Positions 44,751 through 57,700 are shown, numbered from the stretch's first letter. The stretch: DNA of 64,000 bases from Siderastrea siderea (GCA_964030785.1 OZ034970.1:34902943-34966942); one strand, 5' to 3'. Notes: generated from the letters alone by a model not told the origin. Program-made: numbers and translations.

Positions 44751-46875
44751 TACTATTGAAAACTTCTAGGACAAAAAAATCGACAGTTGCACAAAGAGAT
44801 GGACCGGACAGTCAAGATTGAAAGCAAAGCTTGTGCAGTTGTCTTGCGACTGTGCTTAGACCTACTGTTATGAATAAACAAACACAAAATAATGGACAGA
44901 GAAATCATTTTTGAAAAAAGTTTATTCGAAAACCCGTAAGTTTATACTTAAGAGCCAGTGTCTGTAAATATCGAAAACCCGGCGCCAGTTGTGAAATTTT
45001 CGATTCCTTCATAATTTGCCTAAATAAACCCTTTAGTGAGTTATTTTCGAAAATACAATTAAAAGTTCCTAAAGCGCTTTAGTTTTTTCAAAATCGAGGA
45101 AAGTCTGAAAATCGCCATTTTGGCTTCCCGCCGCCATCAAAAAAAGGGTAAAATGGTGCATTTTCTTTTCGCTCGTACAGCTAAACGCGGTAATGTTTAC
45201 CGATGTACTTTAAACAAATCATAACACCATTCCTGCTCTTTCCAAAACTGCAGTTTATTTTTGAAAAGCTTTTAAATTTTATATCTTTCTAGCTGTTTTA
45301 TCTACCCCGCTCTAAGCGCTTCAGCGGATAAGCAAATTTTAGCTAATTTGTAAACCATAGAAAGCCCACTGGTACATTGAATTTCAAGCCGAAACTACGA
45401 TGGTCGTTAAGCTTATACTTGATATTATGCTGTGTGAAAATTTCTTCCGCGGCCCGACAAAAGTGTCCCATTGAGAGACAGAAACGATGAGTCAATTTTG
45501 GCAACGCGACCAATTTGTACTGCAAACAAACGTCACTATAAATAAACCCAACATCAATCAAAAATCAGCTCAGAAAACCTTCTACAGTTCAATATCAGAC
45601 ATCATACACATTGTAACTTAAAATACTTTTTACTTTGATGAAAAAACATCCTACCTTTGGGTATTCGTCGTAAAATAGATGCTAAAAGAAGCTTTGATTC
45701 TAGCTTTCGTTATCCGACACCGAATAAATTACATCTCAACCACAGGTCATCTGTTCGTCACACAAGGGTCGTATTTGAGTATTTCCCTCCTTGTACTGCA
45801 AAATAACATGTTTTATAGCAAGGAAATTAACTTATAATCTTGAAAAGTTAACATTCGTGGTACTTTAAGCGTTCTTAAAAACAAACATCTGTTTCCACTC
45901 GCTTACATTTGCGTGACAAGAATTCGCTTGCTGCTAAAGCGGCAAACTGTTTCGAAAAGATAAATTGCAGTTTTCAATAGATTAAAACTGCTCATCGTAG
46001 GGAATATATTGCAGAATTTGCGTTGAATAGTTACTGGCAGCTAGGAGGACTTAAAGTCCTAAAAATAAAACAGTGACAGACTAGTGAAAGCCAGTCATTT
46101 GAAATTAATTTCCAGCCAGTCTGTCCAACTGAAATACCCTTATTCTGAGAAAACACAACAAAGTCTAACATGGTTAAACTTACCAAGGTGGTTGAAGGAT
46201 GATCAACTTGACTGTTAGTATATTGGTAAAATAATAGGAATGTGTTTCTTGCCTAGCTAGTACTAAAAGCTTTACGACGGCCATGTCAAAGAGCCTGCAT
46301 GTCGTGACAAAATTTGTTTTAGCGTGATTGGGGATTGGGGTGAACGCCGGGGAGTGGGTGGGGGTAAGGGGAAGGTAGGACTTTCGGAGAGGAAAATATG
46401 CAGGTGTTACACTAAAGACTACATCACTGAAATGATACGAATAAAGAAAGTTACAATGCACATTGATATTTTTGTCTGTATTCCCGTTGTTATTTTTATA
46501 ATAACGTTAATCGACAATGATCCCTTAACCTGTCCAGTGATATAAACAAAATTCATATTTTAAAAAATCTATTTGTATACATATACTCTGCGACTAATTG
46601 TTTTACTGTAACCTGAATCGAAAGTAAGAAATAATGTGTATAAAGTCATTTCTCTTTCGTAAAACCCTTCCTGTTGCGGTAATATTTGTTTTTCGGCCCA
46701 CGGCACGAGCCAGTTACAAATCAATCTTGCAGTGTTATTGTGTGGTCTTTTTGAATTTACTCCACAGAGCAACTACAACAATCTGCTAATTCTTAAAGAA
46801 GAGAAATGTAGGGTACATTCCTCCGTACTGGTGGGGTTGGTGCTTGAAGTTCCAAGGCAACCCTTCAGTTAGCTT

Positions 46876-47600
46876 TTATATTTCCTTGCTTTTAACTAAG
46901 GCACACAGATCGTACTGATCGACAACAATAGTGTGGGCGATATGAGGGAAGGTGTCTCTGGCTGTAGAGTAGTGAACTTGCTCTTCTACCGCGAGCACAT
47001 CTTGCTCCGTCACCTGCACTTCTTGCTGACAACCTTTCGCTGCCAAACGAGAGAAGAAGGATGAAATTTGCTGGGCGGATAGAATTTCCGTTACGGCAAA
47101 CAGCTTGTCACCATTTGGACCGCGAGCTCGAAGCATTTCTTTGGCGCAACATCGGGGTTTACTTTCTTCCCGGTGCCAGTTAAGACTTCTGCGCGTCTCT
47201 AAATCTTTCAGCCTGAGGCCCAGTCGTCCTTGTAGCCTTGGTCGTTGTCGGCTGACACATACGAGGCTGGGACTTGTAACGAAGGCACAAGGCCTGTACC
47301 TTCCTGAAGGTGAGAGGCGTACTCCTGTTTTGCAAGGTCTAAGATGCAATACTTTTCAGGGGACAGCTCGCAGGCTTCCAGGGAAAGGTGCCGTTTCATA
47401 GTAGAGTCGTTGGAACACACGTACACAGCCCTCTTGTGGACACGAGAACAAATCTCCAGTACTGGGCAAAGCAGGAGTCTTACGAACTTGAGGAACATGA
47501 CGGTTGTTTTTGTGCTGGATTGCCTAGGCTGCCTGACCGTGGATATCGTTTTAAAATGACCGTTTGAAAACGGAGCAGAGAACCAACTTTAGTTTACATC
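46876..47600 (-). pseudogene. Zinc-finger plus conserved-domain protein remnant, left arm
   Basis: Across two frames the minus strand reads a C2H2/C2HC-type finger (CPQEGCVRVFQR, then RHLSLEAC) near 47440-47350, then LDLAKQEYASHLQEGTG. Further on it reads ARGPNGDKLFAVTEILSAQQ, ISSFFSRLAAKG, an acidic stretch and HTIVVDQYDLCALVKSKEI with a stop at 46876. I recall related proteins in many cnidarian genomes with no assigned function, probably transposon-encoded. Frameshifts near 47400, 47210 and 47140 break it. Confidence 0.65.
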
Positions 47601-48030
47601 TGAGATAAAATAACAACTTTGGATTAAATTACTATACCAATGGTAAAGAATAAGTAATTAAAATAACAGAGTGCGAAAATTGAAATGTCATTGGAGTGCC
47701 ATCCAAGGCCTCTTCCCTTGTACACCCTAGGGTAAAACGTTGCTTGACTTTGAATTTATAAAGACGTTTCTGTATGAAATTTCACCTCAAAATTCGTTTT
47801 CTCGTAAATAAAACAGTTATAGAGCCCTTTAATACCAACATACTACCTTTTTAAAATCATAAAATAACAAACGTAAAGCGACTGACCTGTATTTTTGTCC
47901 ACCACAAATCGCTTTCCTGAAACAATGCCATACGCTCGCCATACCACATTTAGTTCCCCATCGCCAAACTCGAAACTGTGCAATTGATTATTCCAAGGAA
48001 TAATAAATTCAAAGTCAGGAAATGTTTTAC

Positions 48031-48346
48031 CTACGTCTTACCTAAAAGCCAAGTTTGACATCGGTCAAGGCACCGGGAAGAAACTAGACCCCGATGTTGT
48101 CGCCAAAGGCATGCGTCGAGCTCGAGGGCCCAAATGGTGAGAGGTTGTTTGCCCAGCAAATTTCATCCTTCTTCTCTTTCTCTTTGGCAGCGAAAGCGTG
48201 TCAGCAAAAGGTGCAGGAGACGGAACAAGATGTGCTTGCCGTAGAAGAGCAAGTGGACTTCTCTACAGCCAGAGACACCTTGCTTTCCTCCCCTCATATC
48301 ACCCACCCTACTGTTGTCGATCAGTACGATCTGTGTGCCTTAGTTT
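48031..48346 (+). pseudogene. Same protein remnant, right arm (shorter)
   Basis: It reads YLKAKFDIGQGTGKKLDPDV, then in the next frame GPNGERLF, AQQISSFFSFSLAAKA and VVDQYDLCALV with a stop. It lacks the zinc finger and a short segment (about 7 residues) present in the left copy. It fills in the part that is scrambled in the left arm (the Gly/Lys-rich phrase before ARGPNG), showing what that region looked like. Frameshift near 48125. Confidence 0.65.
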
Positions 48347-48358
48347 AAAGTAGGAAAT

Positions 48359-48706
48359 CAAGAGAAAATAGGGGGCAGAGAGGGACACTGTCAGTCTAGG
48401 CTTTGGGATTTGTCACGTTCGGTAAAGTTATTTTTAGATAACAATTCTGGAACGGAAGTCTGTTTTCCGGACGTCCGCATAAAGGCAACCTCGATATGGC
48501 GTTTGAAGATCCACTCAAAATTTTGCTTGTAATGGCGGACCAAGTGGTGTTATGTTTTGTCGATGAAAAACAAGAGAAATGGTATTTATGCGGACGTTTC
48601 GGGAAACAGACCCGTTGAAAAGCCAGTATATAAATAACTTTTGTAGAATTGACATATCCCAACCAACGCCCTCAGTGTCCCTCTCTGTTTCCTTATTTTC
48701 TCTTGA
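48359..48706. mobile_element. 348-bp MITE with 6-bp TSD in the right arm
   Basis: Inverted ends share AAGAGAAAATA followed by a purine run and CAGAGAGGGACACTG. The flanks are GGAAAT at 48353-48358 and 48707-48712. The left arm of the palindrome, read in reverse near 46890, has a single GGAAAT and no insert. The event therefore post-dates arm duplication. Confidence 0.88.
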
Positions 48707-50699
48707 GGAAATATAAAAGTTAAAGGTGGGGTTGCCTTGGAACTTCAAGCACCAACCCCGCCAGTACGGAGGAATGTACCCTACATTTCTCTTCTTTAAC
48801 AATTAGTAGATTGTTGTAGTTGCTCTGTGGAGTACATTTAAAAAGACCACACAATAACACTGCAAGAATTGATTTGTAAAGCTCATGCCGTGGGCCGAAA
48901 AACAAATATTACCGCAACAGGAAGGGTTTTACGAAAGAGAAATGATTTTATACACATTATTTCTTACTTTCGATTCAGGTTACAGTAAAACAGTTAGTCT
49001 GGCAGAGTATATCTATACAAATAGATTTTTTAAAATATAAATTTTGTTCATATCACTGGTTAAGGGATCATTGTCGATTAACGTTATTATAAAAATAACA
49101 ACGGGAATACAGACAAAAATATCAATGTGCATTGTAACTTTCTTTATTCGTATCATTTCAGTAATGTAGCCTTTAGTGTAACACCTGCATATTTTTCTCT
49201 CCGAAAGCCCTACCTTTCCCTTACCCCCACCCACTCCCCGGCGTTCGCCCCAATCCCCAATCACGCTAAAACAAATTTTGTCACGACAGGCTCTTTGACA
49301 TGGCCGTCTTAAAAGTTTTAGTACTAGCTAGGCAAGAAACACATTCCTATTATTTTACCAGAATACTAACAGTCAAGTTGATCATCCTTCAACCACCTTG
49401 GTAAGTTTAACCATGTTAGACTTTGTTGTGTTTTCTCAGAATAAGGGTATTTCAGTTGGACAGACTGGCTGGAAATTAATTTCAAATGACTGGCTTTCAC
49501 TAGTCTGTCACTGTTTTATTTTTAGGACTTTAAGTCCTCCTAGCTGCCAGTAACTATTCAACGCAAATTCTGCAATATATTCCCTACGATGAGCAGTTTT
49601 AATCTATTGAAAACTGCAGTTTATCTTTTCGAAACAGTTTGCCGCTTTAGCAGCAAGCGAATTCTTGTCACGCAAATGTAAGCGAGTGTAAATAGATGTT
49701 TGTTTTTAAGAACGCTTAAAGTACCACGAATGTTAACTTTTCAAGATAATAAGTTAATTTCCTTGCTATAAAACATGTTATTTTGCAGTACAAGGAGGGA
49801 AATACTCAAATACGACCCTTGTGTGACGAACAGATGATCGCATTGACTTTTCGACCTGTGGTTGAGATGTAATTTATTCGGTGTCGGATAACGAAAGCTA
49901 GAATCAAAGCTTCTTCTTTTAGCATCTATTTTACGACGAATACCCAAAGGTAGGATGTTTTTTCATCAAAATAAAAAGTATTTTAAGTTACAATGTGTAT
50001 GATGTCTGATATTGAACTGCAGAAGGTTTTCTGAGCTGATTTTTGATTGATGTTGGGTTTATTTATAGTGACGTTTGTTTGCAGTACAAATTGGTCGCGT
50101 TGCCAAAATTGACTCATCGTTTCCGTCTCTCAACGGGACACTTTTGTCGGGCCGCGGAAGAAATTTTCACACAGCATAATATCAAGTATAAGCTTAACGA
50201 CCATCGTAGTTTCGGCTTGAAATTCAATGTACCAGTGGGCTTTCTATGGTTTACAAATTAGCTAAAATTTGCTTATCCGCTGAAGCGCTTAGAGCGGGGT
50301 AGATAAAACAGCTAGAAAGATATAAAATTTAAAAGCTTTTCCCAAATAAACTACAGTTTTGGAAAGAGCAGGAATGGTGTTATGATTTGTTTAAAGTACA
50401 TCGGTAAACATTACCGCGTTTAGCTGTACGAGCGAAAAGAAAATGCACCATTTTACCCTTTTTTTGATGGCGGCGGGAAGCCAAAATGGCGATTTTCAGA
50501 CCCTCCTCGATTTTGAAAAAACTAAAGCGCTTTAGGAACTTTTAATTGTATTTTCGAAAATAACTTACTAAAGGGTTTATTTAGGCAAAATATGAAGAAA
50601 TCGAAAATTTCACAACTGGCGCCGAGTTTTCGATATTTACAAACACTGGCTCTTAAATACAATTCGCGTTACAGTTCCAAAATCGTAGGTCAGTCCACA

Positions 50700-51130
50700 C
50701 TAGTGAAATCGGCTGAGCATGGCAAAATATTCAAGAATCTGTCACAAATCTGAGCGCGTTTTCTAATAATTGTTTAAAGTCAAAAGTAAATGACACATTT
50801 CTAATGGCATAAATCAAATTTCCATTTCAAAACGTAATTTCTTTCACCGTAATACTCGAAATCATGTACCTTAGACCCTTTAAAAACTTCACTTACTCGG
50901 TTGTGTTTCAGAACAGGGCAAACTCTCCGCCGTGAAGAAAACAAAGCCATGAAGTCCTTTGAAGGCAGCTTTCGTAACTTGAACTTTTCGCCTTCTACCA
51001 GTATTCTTTTGAACGTTTTCTTTCCATTTATAGATATTAGATGTTTTTTTTGTCAAGTATAAAACTTCAGTACTCTTGAACAATCGTTAAATGCTTAAGA
51101 AGCTTAAGCTTTTAAAGAAACCTCTTTTTC
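50700..51130. other. Intron of collagen-like gene 2, no exon recognised
   Basis: AT-rich sequence without supported features. Confidence 0.4.
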
Positions 51131-51600
51131 AAAAGCGACGATGGTCATGCGATTTCCCGCCAAGAAAAACGCGGGTTGCCCAAAAGCACCGCACGATTTC
51201 CCGCCAAGAAAAGATGGCATTCTCTATCCCCGTTGGGTTGACGTGGCACTCCCCTCCCCCTCCCAGAGTCTTGCGGACGGACGGACGTACGGATGTACGG
51301 ACGTACGGACGGACGGTCACGTGACTATTACGTCACAACCAAAATTTCTCAGCTTGATAGGTTACCAAATTTCCTTAGCAATGGAGCTCTGCTGGCGGGC
51401 TTTGCCCGCAGGCTCCGCTATAAAACGTGTACAGTATACCTTTGGCCTCAGGTCACATTCGGCACGTGTATGACTTTGCAAGCAGAGCACCTTTTGCTCA
51501 CTGGAGAGCTAAAGGTTCCCTTCTTACAGAGTGCTAACCATCCAACCAACCAACCAACCAACCAACCAACCAACCAACCAACCAACGTATTATCAGCCAA
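51131..51600. repeat. Dispersed repeat with GGAC/GTAC minisatellite and (CCAA)n
   Basis: It contains GATTTCCCGCCAAGAAAA twice (about 51151 and 51197), a GGACGGACGTACGGA array at 51275-51318, then TGCTGGCGGGCTTTGCCCGC (a dyad) and a (CCAA)n array near 51540-51585. This looks like a dispersed element with microsatellite growth; the family is not identified. Confidence 0.6.
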
Positions 51601-51743
51601 CAGGCCAGCCGGCCAGCCAGCCAGCTACCCATCAACCAAGCAAGTGAGGAAGCAAGCAAGCGGTTGGTGTTCTGCAAAAACACCCTGCCATCCAGATATG
51701 ATGCGAATTACATTGGAAGCTCAAGGGAGGTGATTGTGCTTAC

Positions 51744-51797
51744 CTTTCTTTTCAGTTGTATATATTTCTTTTTGACTTTCTCTAGTTCCTTTGTAAC
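51744..51797 (-). CDS. Collagen-like gene 2: coiled-coil exon
   Basis: On minus, the acceptor ATGAAAG precedes exactly 18 codons, VTKELEKVKKKYIQLKRK, ending at donor GTAAGC (51738-51743). The exon is in phase 0 with Leu/Val heptad spacing and aligns with the gene 1 exon at 34099-34165. It likely helps trimerise the collagen rod. Confidence 0.65.
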
Positions 51798-51799
51798 CT

Positions 51800-54740
51800 T
51801 TCATAAAGAAACCAAACTAGATTAATCTCTGAAGCAGTCTGTGGTGAGAAACATTATTGTTTCGTTTTGTCCATGCAATTCATCATGAAATTGTAATTTT
51901 AAGAACACCAAAAGCTATAAAAGAAATTCAAATGACGTAGCGCACAGTAAAAGCACTTTTATTTGGAGCACGGATTTTTCCCGATATTAAATTTGCCTGT
52001 ACGACACAGTTAGCAGCTTCAAGTGACCATAAGAAAAAACAGAAGAAATAGGGTTTTTATATTTTCTGCTGACCTTTACAAGTTACTCTGTCACATTTTT
52101 ATAAGCTGGAACATCCTGCAAGAGATACCAGGAAAGATTGTCATTACTCAAATTTGATGTGGGAATAGTGAATAGTGAAGCAACTAGTTACATTGAGTTA
52201 TGATCGTAGCTTTAATAAAGTTATCCATTGTGGGTCCATTCTTAGTCCTAAGTCCCGTCAAAGGGTGGGACGTTTTTCTCTTTAATTATAGATTAACGGT
52301 TTTAAACACGATGGTTAAGCCTTATGCGGTCACAGAGATGTCTCTACGAAGACAAAAAAGATGTGAAAAGTGAACACCATAATACTGGCGCTGAACACGA
52401 CGTTTTGATACTGCATGGCTAAAAAACCATTAAAACGAACGTTGTAACCTACTGCTTTCCTTGAACTAAAAGGTGTAAGGAAGGGATGTCCAAAACGAGT
52501 ACCAGTTTGTGCTATGATTGTTTATGGCAGGGAAAACAAATATACACAGCACATAGGACAGCTGGAGCTATTGTTCTACGGAAGAGACACAAGGCAAAGT
52601 GATATTGACCGGCTAAAAATGTCCCTTGTCTAGATGTTTTCTCCACGAGCAATAGGGTATGTGCTTTACAAGCCAAAGAATGTAGAGTTTGAATGCAAAG
52701 ATAACGAATTCTAGCAAAGCAAAATTACGCGATGAAAAGAAAGGTCACCTTGCTCATTTAGAAGTTTTGGGATATCACCACTTATTTTACACTCTAAGTG
52801 TTAAGAAACGACAACTTCATTTCAAAGGTACCACAATCATGCCATTTGTTTTCATAATGAGTTTTGCCATCGAGTTGAACGAAGAATGGACAAATAAGGA
52901 ATTGAAAAAAAAAAACCATTTCATTTCAATACAGCCCTCTATTTACCTAGCCTTCTTTAAGAGAAGACACGTTTTTTTTTGAGTTCTTGTACATTCTTTG
53001 AAAGTTTCGCGTACTCAGTACAGGGGGTTGAAGTGTCACTTTCTGTAAAAGAACGAAATGAAACGTGTTGGGGGTGCTTTAACAGAAATGGACGGTACGA
53101 AGTTTGGTAGAGTTTAAACTCGCGTTGTAGCTTAATATTTCGTGCCTTGAACTCCATATGAAGCGGTCTAGGTTCAAGCTCGGCGTGGGTGACACTACTA
53201 GGGCTGAACACTTCTACGGAGTGTACATATTCACTAGATTTTGAGTCTTAAAAGGGGAAGAAAAATTCTCCTTACAATTATTATGCATCATTGAATAAAA
53301 ATAATCTAATTACAATTGCAATGTCAACCCGTGGCAGTCTTGTATTTTCTCGGGATATGTGGTCACAAAATGGAAGGTTCGAGCATATGACTCGATTCAG
53401 CCATAATAATGAGTATTGACCAAATTAGATGGGGAGGTGGAAAAGGGGAACAGTGTATTACCTGTGATGGAAGAGCATGGAATAGCATCTCCTTTAATTA
53501 GCCTAAATGGAAAATTAAAGTTTCTTTATGCAGAGAATGGAAATAAACTCAGGCTTGGTGCAAAACTTGATATGAAAAACACTGTTTCTTCCTATTTCGT
53601 GTCTCATAACCTTATTAACCACAGCCATTCACACATAAGGTGTTTTCAATGTGCGATTACATGAACAGGAAATTACGAGTAAAGTGAAAACAATCGAACC
53701 AAAACTTTCCCTCACCAAAGGCGACGTCCAAAAGAGTAAAATGTTTTGAAACTTCCAGTAAATTCTTTACGCAGGACTGGCATAATTGTCTTTTAATGTT
53801 TCAGGTTTGACATGTATCAAACGAAGACATGAAAGTGCTCCCTACTTGATTTCACTCATTAGATTTTTGGTAGTTTTCCTGTGTGTCTGATGTATTGTTT
53901 TAATCCAAGGACGCGGCAAATTGTTCTACGATTGCTATCGTGTCTCAAGTGTGCAACTACCGTGATTCGTGCTTTATTCGAAAGACGGCTTTTCGTTTCA
54001 AATCTTTCCCTATAAGATTGGAAAAGACATTGAAAAGAGTTCGGAAATACTTAAGCCCCACAGGAGATCATACTGGGATTTTATTTGTCTTAGGTGACAT
54101 TCTTCTTAGTGCGTCCAGCTGGACTTTAGCTGGAGTGAGTACTGCAGTACAACGTTTCGCAAAATAAAAAAAGAAAAAGAAAATAGAATATTTCTGTGTA
54201 CAATTTACCACAGCCACTTTTTATAGCCTCTGATTATTTATCAATTTCCGTGTTGTCATGTTTAATGTAGTTTGAGGAAATGAAGAAATCATGTAAGCAA
54301 AATATGGAGGCTGTAAATAATCATGGTGATGATAGAAAATAACAGCAAAAAGATAAAAAACAACTGACCAACAACAACAACAACAACAAAAATTGACGAC
54401 CTCTTTTAAATGAAATAAGCTTTGTAAACGGATAACATGACCACAACCTTGCAATAACGTAATAAACTGTTCGACGAAAACACCATTCGTTGCTTTTGTG
54501 GCACTCTGGGGATATCCATTGTTGACTTAAAATAAACAATTTAGGCTAACGCCTTCTCAATCAAATACTGTGGATGAAAGTAAAAAGTTTTTCGACCAGC
54601 GACTTAGCTCAGTAACGCTAGGAAAAAGGAATGTTAGTGGATATGTAGAACAATTAAAAGAAGCCAGATTTTTTTCCTCAGTAAATTGTGTGTGAAGGAT
54701 GTAGTTTTTTCGGTTGTGTCTAGGCTATCTACATCATAGT
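51800..54740. other. Intron of collagen-like gene 2
   Basis: No further exon is supported. 54400-54680 matches gene 1 intron sequence. An AAC run lies at 54372-54390. Confidence 0.45.
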
Positions 54741-54748
54741 TTGGTTAA

Positions 54749-55117
54749 AGGGGCTACGTCAAAAGGATTTTGCTATTTTAGGTCAATTCTGTGCTAAAAT
54801 CACCACCTTGTGCCTTTACGCATACACAAAGTGCTCCTGTAATACTATGAGAAAGATAATAATGTCGAATGAATTTTATCAGGGCGTGCCAACCATAATT
54901 ATTTTTTGTGATTTGTGAGAACGTTGCATCAAAACTTGAAAAAATTGGCCCAATTTTTTCAAGTTTCAATCCACTTCCATCCTTGCCATCTGTAGCAACA
55001 GACGACAAGAAACAGTTTCAGTAATAACAAAGCTAGGCCCTTATTTTTGGAATTCAGCTGAAGTGAAGATACTTTTTAGCTTATTAAAAAGATGCTAAAA
55101 TAGCGTGACATAGTCCC
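54749..55117. mobile_element. TTAA-flanked MITE, copy 2 (~369 bp)
   Basis: The left end AGGGGCTACGTC follows TTAA (54745-54748). The right end GACATAGTCCC precedes TTAA (55118-55121). The interior matches 42700-43053 in the same orientation with roughly 15 percent differences by eye. Confidence 0.8.
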
Positions 55118-55284
55118 TTAAACATCTGAAGTAGTTTCTTCTCAGCTATGTAATATACAAACATATAAGTCGTTTGTCAGTTGTCAGTTAACTGGATGTC
55201 AATCATTAACTATTCCCCTTTGTGCCATGAAATATCTTGTAATATAAACACCAACAGTATTTCCGCATCGGGATATACATAAAT

Positions 55285-57382
55285 ATACGTGGACGTCACT
55301 GGATGGCAGGTACAGGGACCAGATCGACCACATAGCCATCAACAATAAGTTTACGACGCTCCATAACCGACACCAGAATATACAGGGGCGCCTATATAGG
55401 AAGTGATCATGATCTTGTCATCGCCAAGATCAAACGTAAGTTGTGCGGAGTGGCTAAGCTAATAGGCAGGAGGGAGAAGTATGATCTCAGCAATCCAGAA
55501 GTCAGAGAAAAAGTTTGTCTAGAGCTAAGAAACTGGTTGAGATGAGGTGTTAAACAATGAAGAAGACAATAACGTAGAAAGATGCTGAAAAAGGGTCAAA
55601 GTGGCATACAACACAACAGCCAAAAAGGTGTTAGGGTACAGAAAGAAAAAAAGGAAAGTTTGGACCAGTGTGAGGAGCAGGAAAGAAATACAGGAAAGGA
55701 GGAATCTTAAGAACAAGGTCAATGACGCAAAATCGGAAATACTGAGAAAGAGGATGCTAAAAGAATACCGAGAGAAAGATAAAATGGTCAAGAGATGCTT
55801 GACAAGAGACAAAAGACAATGGGGTGACGATGTTGCTAACGAGGACGAAAATGCCGCAAATCTAGGCAGTATGAAAGGAGAATACGATGCCACCAGAAAT
55901 CTCTATAATGATAGACCAAGGAACTTCATAATGGTAAAAGATAAAGAAGGCAAGTTACTAACCAAAGATGAGGACATAAGAAAGAGGTTGAGAAATCATT
56001 TTGCTGGGGTATTAAACCGGCCGGTACCGACCGATCAAGTAGATATACATGAAACACCAGCATTGAGGAGATCGAGATCGCTTACATCACAAAAGAAGAA
56101 ATTAGAAAGGCTGTCAGAGACGTATAATAGTGGGAAAGCGGCAGGAATAGACTCTATCACTGCTGCGATGCTAAAAGCTGATGTCGAAACAACCACAGAT
56201 GTGTAACATGAGTTATTTCAAATAATATGGGAGCAACAAAAGATAGCTGAGGATTGGAGTGAGGGCCTGGTCGTTAAATTAAATCAGTATTTGTGCTGCG
56301 CAATATTATTGAAGAGGTTATCGAGTGGAATTCATGCCTCTACCTATGTTTTGTTGATTTTGAGAAGGCTTTCGATAGCATTCACAGGGAGACATTATGG
56401 CATTTTTTAAAGAGTTATGGCATCCCCACCAAGATGGCTACGTACGAGAACTGCAAGTGCGCCGTGTTAATTGGGACTGGTCAATTGGTGTGGTTAGATG
56501 TTATTCGGGTTCAAGCAAGGCTGCGTCAACTCAGGCTTTTTATTTGTCATTGTTATTGACTGAATTGTGAAGAAAACCACTGAGAACAGGAACAGAAACA
56601 GGAATAGAATCAGATGTAAGTTGACTACAACCTCGAAGTCCTTGATTTCGCTACGACATAGCGCTCCTGTCTAACAGACTACACCATGCTCAAGTCAGAC
56701 TGAATCAGTTTGGAAGAAAAGTAGGTTTAAAGATCAATCCCGAGAAAACCAAAGTCTTGAGGTTGAACGCAGCACCAGATCCATTAAAGATTGGGGAGAA
56801 GAAAATGGAAGACTTGGAGAGCTTTGTATATCTTGGCACTTAGTCAACAAACAAGGCGGTGCGGAAAGTGAAATAAAAGCTCGAATCGAGAAAGCGAGAG
56901 CGGCTTTCCACAAGTTTAAGCCGGTATGGAGAAATAGCCTTTTCAGTCGAAAGACTAGGATCAAAATCTTCAAATCTAATGTGGTAGCGGTTTTGCTCTA
57001 CGGTTGTGAGACGTGGAGGAAGCCTAAGAAAGATGAAGGTGAGAACAAGCTAAAAGTCCTTCAGCACAAATGCCTAAGGAAAATCCTTTCAGTTAATTGG
57101 TCGATGAAAGTCAGTAATGAAGAGATCAGGAAAAGATCTAATACTAGTGCAATTGACGAATTAATGAGATCCAGGAGATGGAAATGGCTAAGTCACGTTC
57201 TGAGAATGTCATCAAATATGAACCTCAAGGTCGCAGTGACATGGGCATCCGAGGGCAAGCGCAGCAGGGGACGACCAAGAGAGACGTGGAGAAGAACCGT
57301 TGTTAAAGAGAGGGCACAGTTAGGGTTCAGTACCTGGAGCGTAGCGGAAATAGTTGCAAAAGTCTTGTGTAAGAGCACATAA
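55285..57382 (+). pseudogene. Non-LTR retrotransposon remnant (RTE/CR1-like endonuclease-RT)
   Basis: Pieces follow the normal order: the end of an AP endonuclease (TWTSLDGRYRDQIDHIAINN, near 55289), a Lys/Arg-rich linker (55601-56206, with FIMVKDKEGKLLTKDED and a GKAAGIDSITAAML phrase), RT core (FVDFEKAFDSIHRETLW near 56350), a damaged active-site region near 56640-56680, YLG-type thumb (LESFVYLGT near 56820), VLLYGCETW near 56985, and a C-terminal domain with SRRWKWLSHVLRMSS and KRSRGRPRETWRRT. At least six stops or frameshifts are present. It lies in the gene 2 intron in sense opposite to the gene. The exact clade is uncertain. Confidence 0.85.
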
Positions 57383-57439
57383 ACAATAACCGAAAAAGAT
57401 TATTTTCAAAACGGTTTAAACAATAGTAGGGCCTTTCAA

Positions 57440-57700
57440 GCATGTTGTCACTTGTCAGTTAACACTTAACACAACTATCAGCTGTCAATAAAGTTTTTGG
57501 CCTTTTGTCAGTTGTCAGTTAAAACTCAGGGGTGAGATTCACGAAGCCCTTTTAAGTTAAGATGCATCCTTAGTGTTGTTTTTGACAGTAGTCTATTGTT
57601 ATCCCAGCAACAGGCTATTGTTAAGAAACAATACTTAGGATACATCTTAACTTAGGAGCGCTTCGTGAATCCAGCCCCAGGCTGTTTGTCAGTTGTCAGT
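57440..57700. repeat. TTGTCAGTTGTCAGTTAA-type short repeats flanking the retrotransposon
   Basis: The phrase occurs near 55173, 57449, 57503 and 57686. The retroelement and a MITE interrupt what looks like an older small repeat array. Confidence 0.6.
57527..57680. mobile_element. 154-bp MITE with CAGGGG-type ends (hAT-like)
   Basis: The left end CAGGGGTGAGATTCACGAAG and the right end (reversed) CTGGGGCTGGATTCACGAAG are partners. AAGTTAAGATG and CATCTTAACTT continue the inverted repeat to about 50 bp per side. The form resembles hAT MITEs, but no 8-bp duplication was found. Confidence 0.75.

Larger units (their letters stand above)
44952..50652. mobile_element. 5.7-kb palindromic element between TTAA sites
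   Basis: The arms are about 2.2 kb (44952-47150 and 48030-50652) and highly similar over their whole length. The ends are GAGCCAGTG and CACTGGCTC, each next to TTAA (44948-44951, 50653-50656). TTAA targets occur in Kolobok and piggyBac elements. Each arm carries a copy of the same protein remnant, both reading outward, so the element looks like two 3' halves joined head to head around a ~0.5-kb centre (47500-48030). The right arm carries an extra MITE (48359-48706). It sits in the intron of collagen-like gene 2. The superfamily is inferred. Confidence 0.85.

Noticed and set aside
45343..50261. 72-codon frame present in both arms of the palindrome (45343-45561 minus, 50043-50261 plus)
   Set aside because: Its conservation follows from arm identity; start is TTG and no domain is visible. 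It is not independent evidence of coding.
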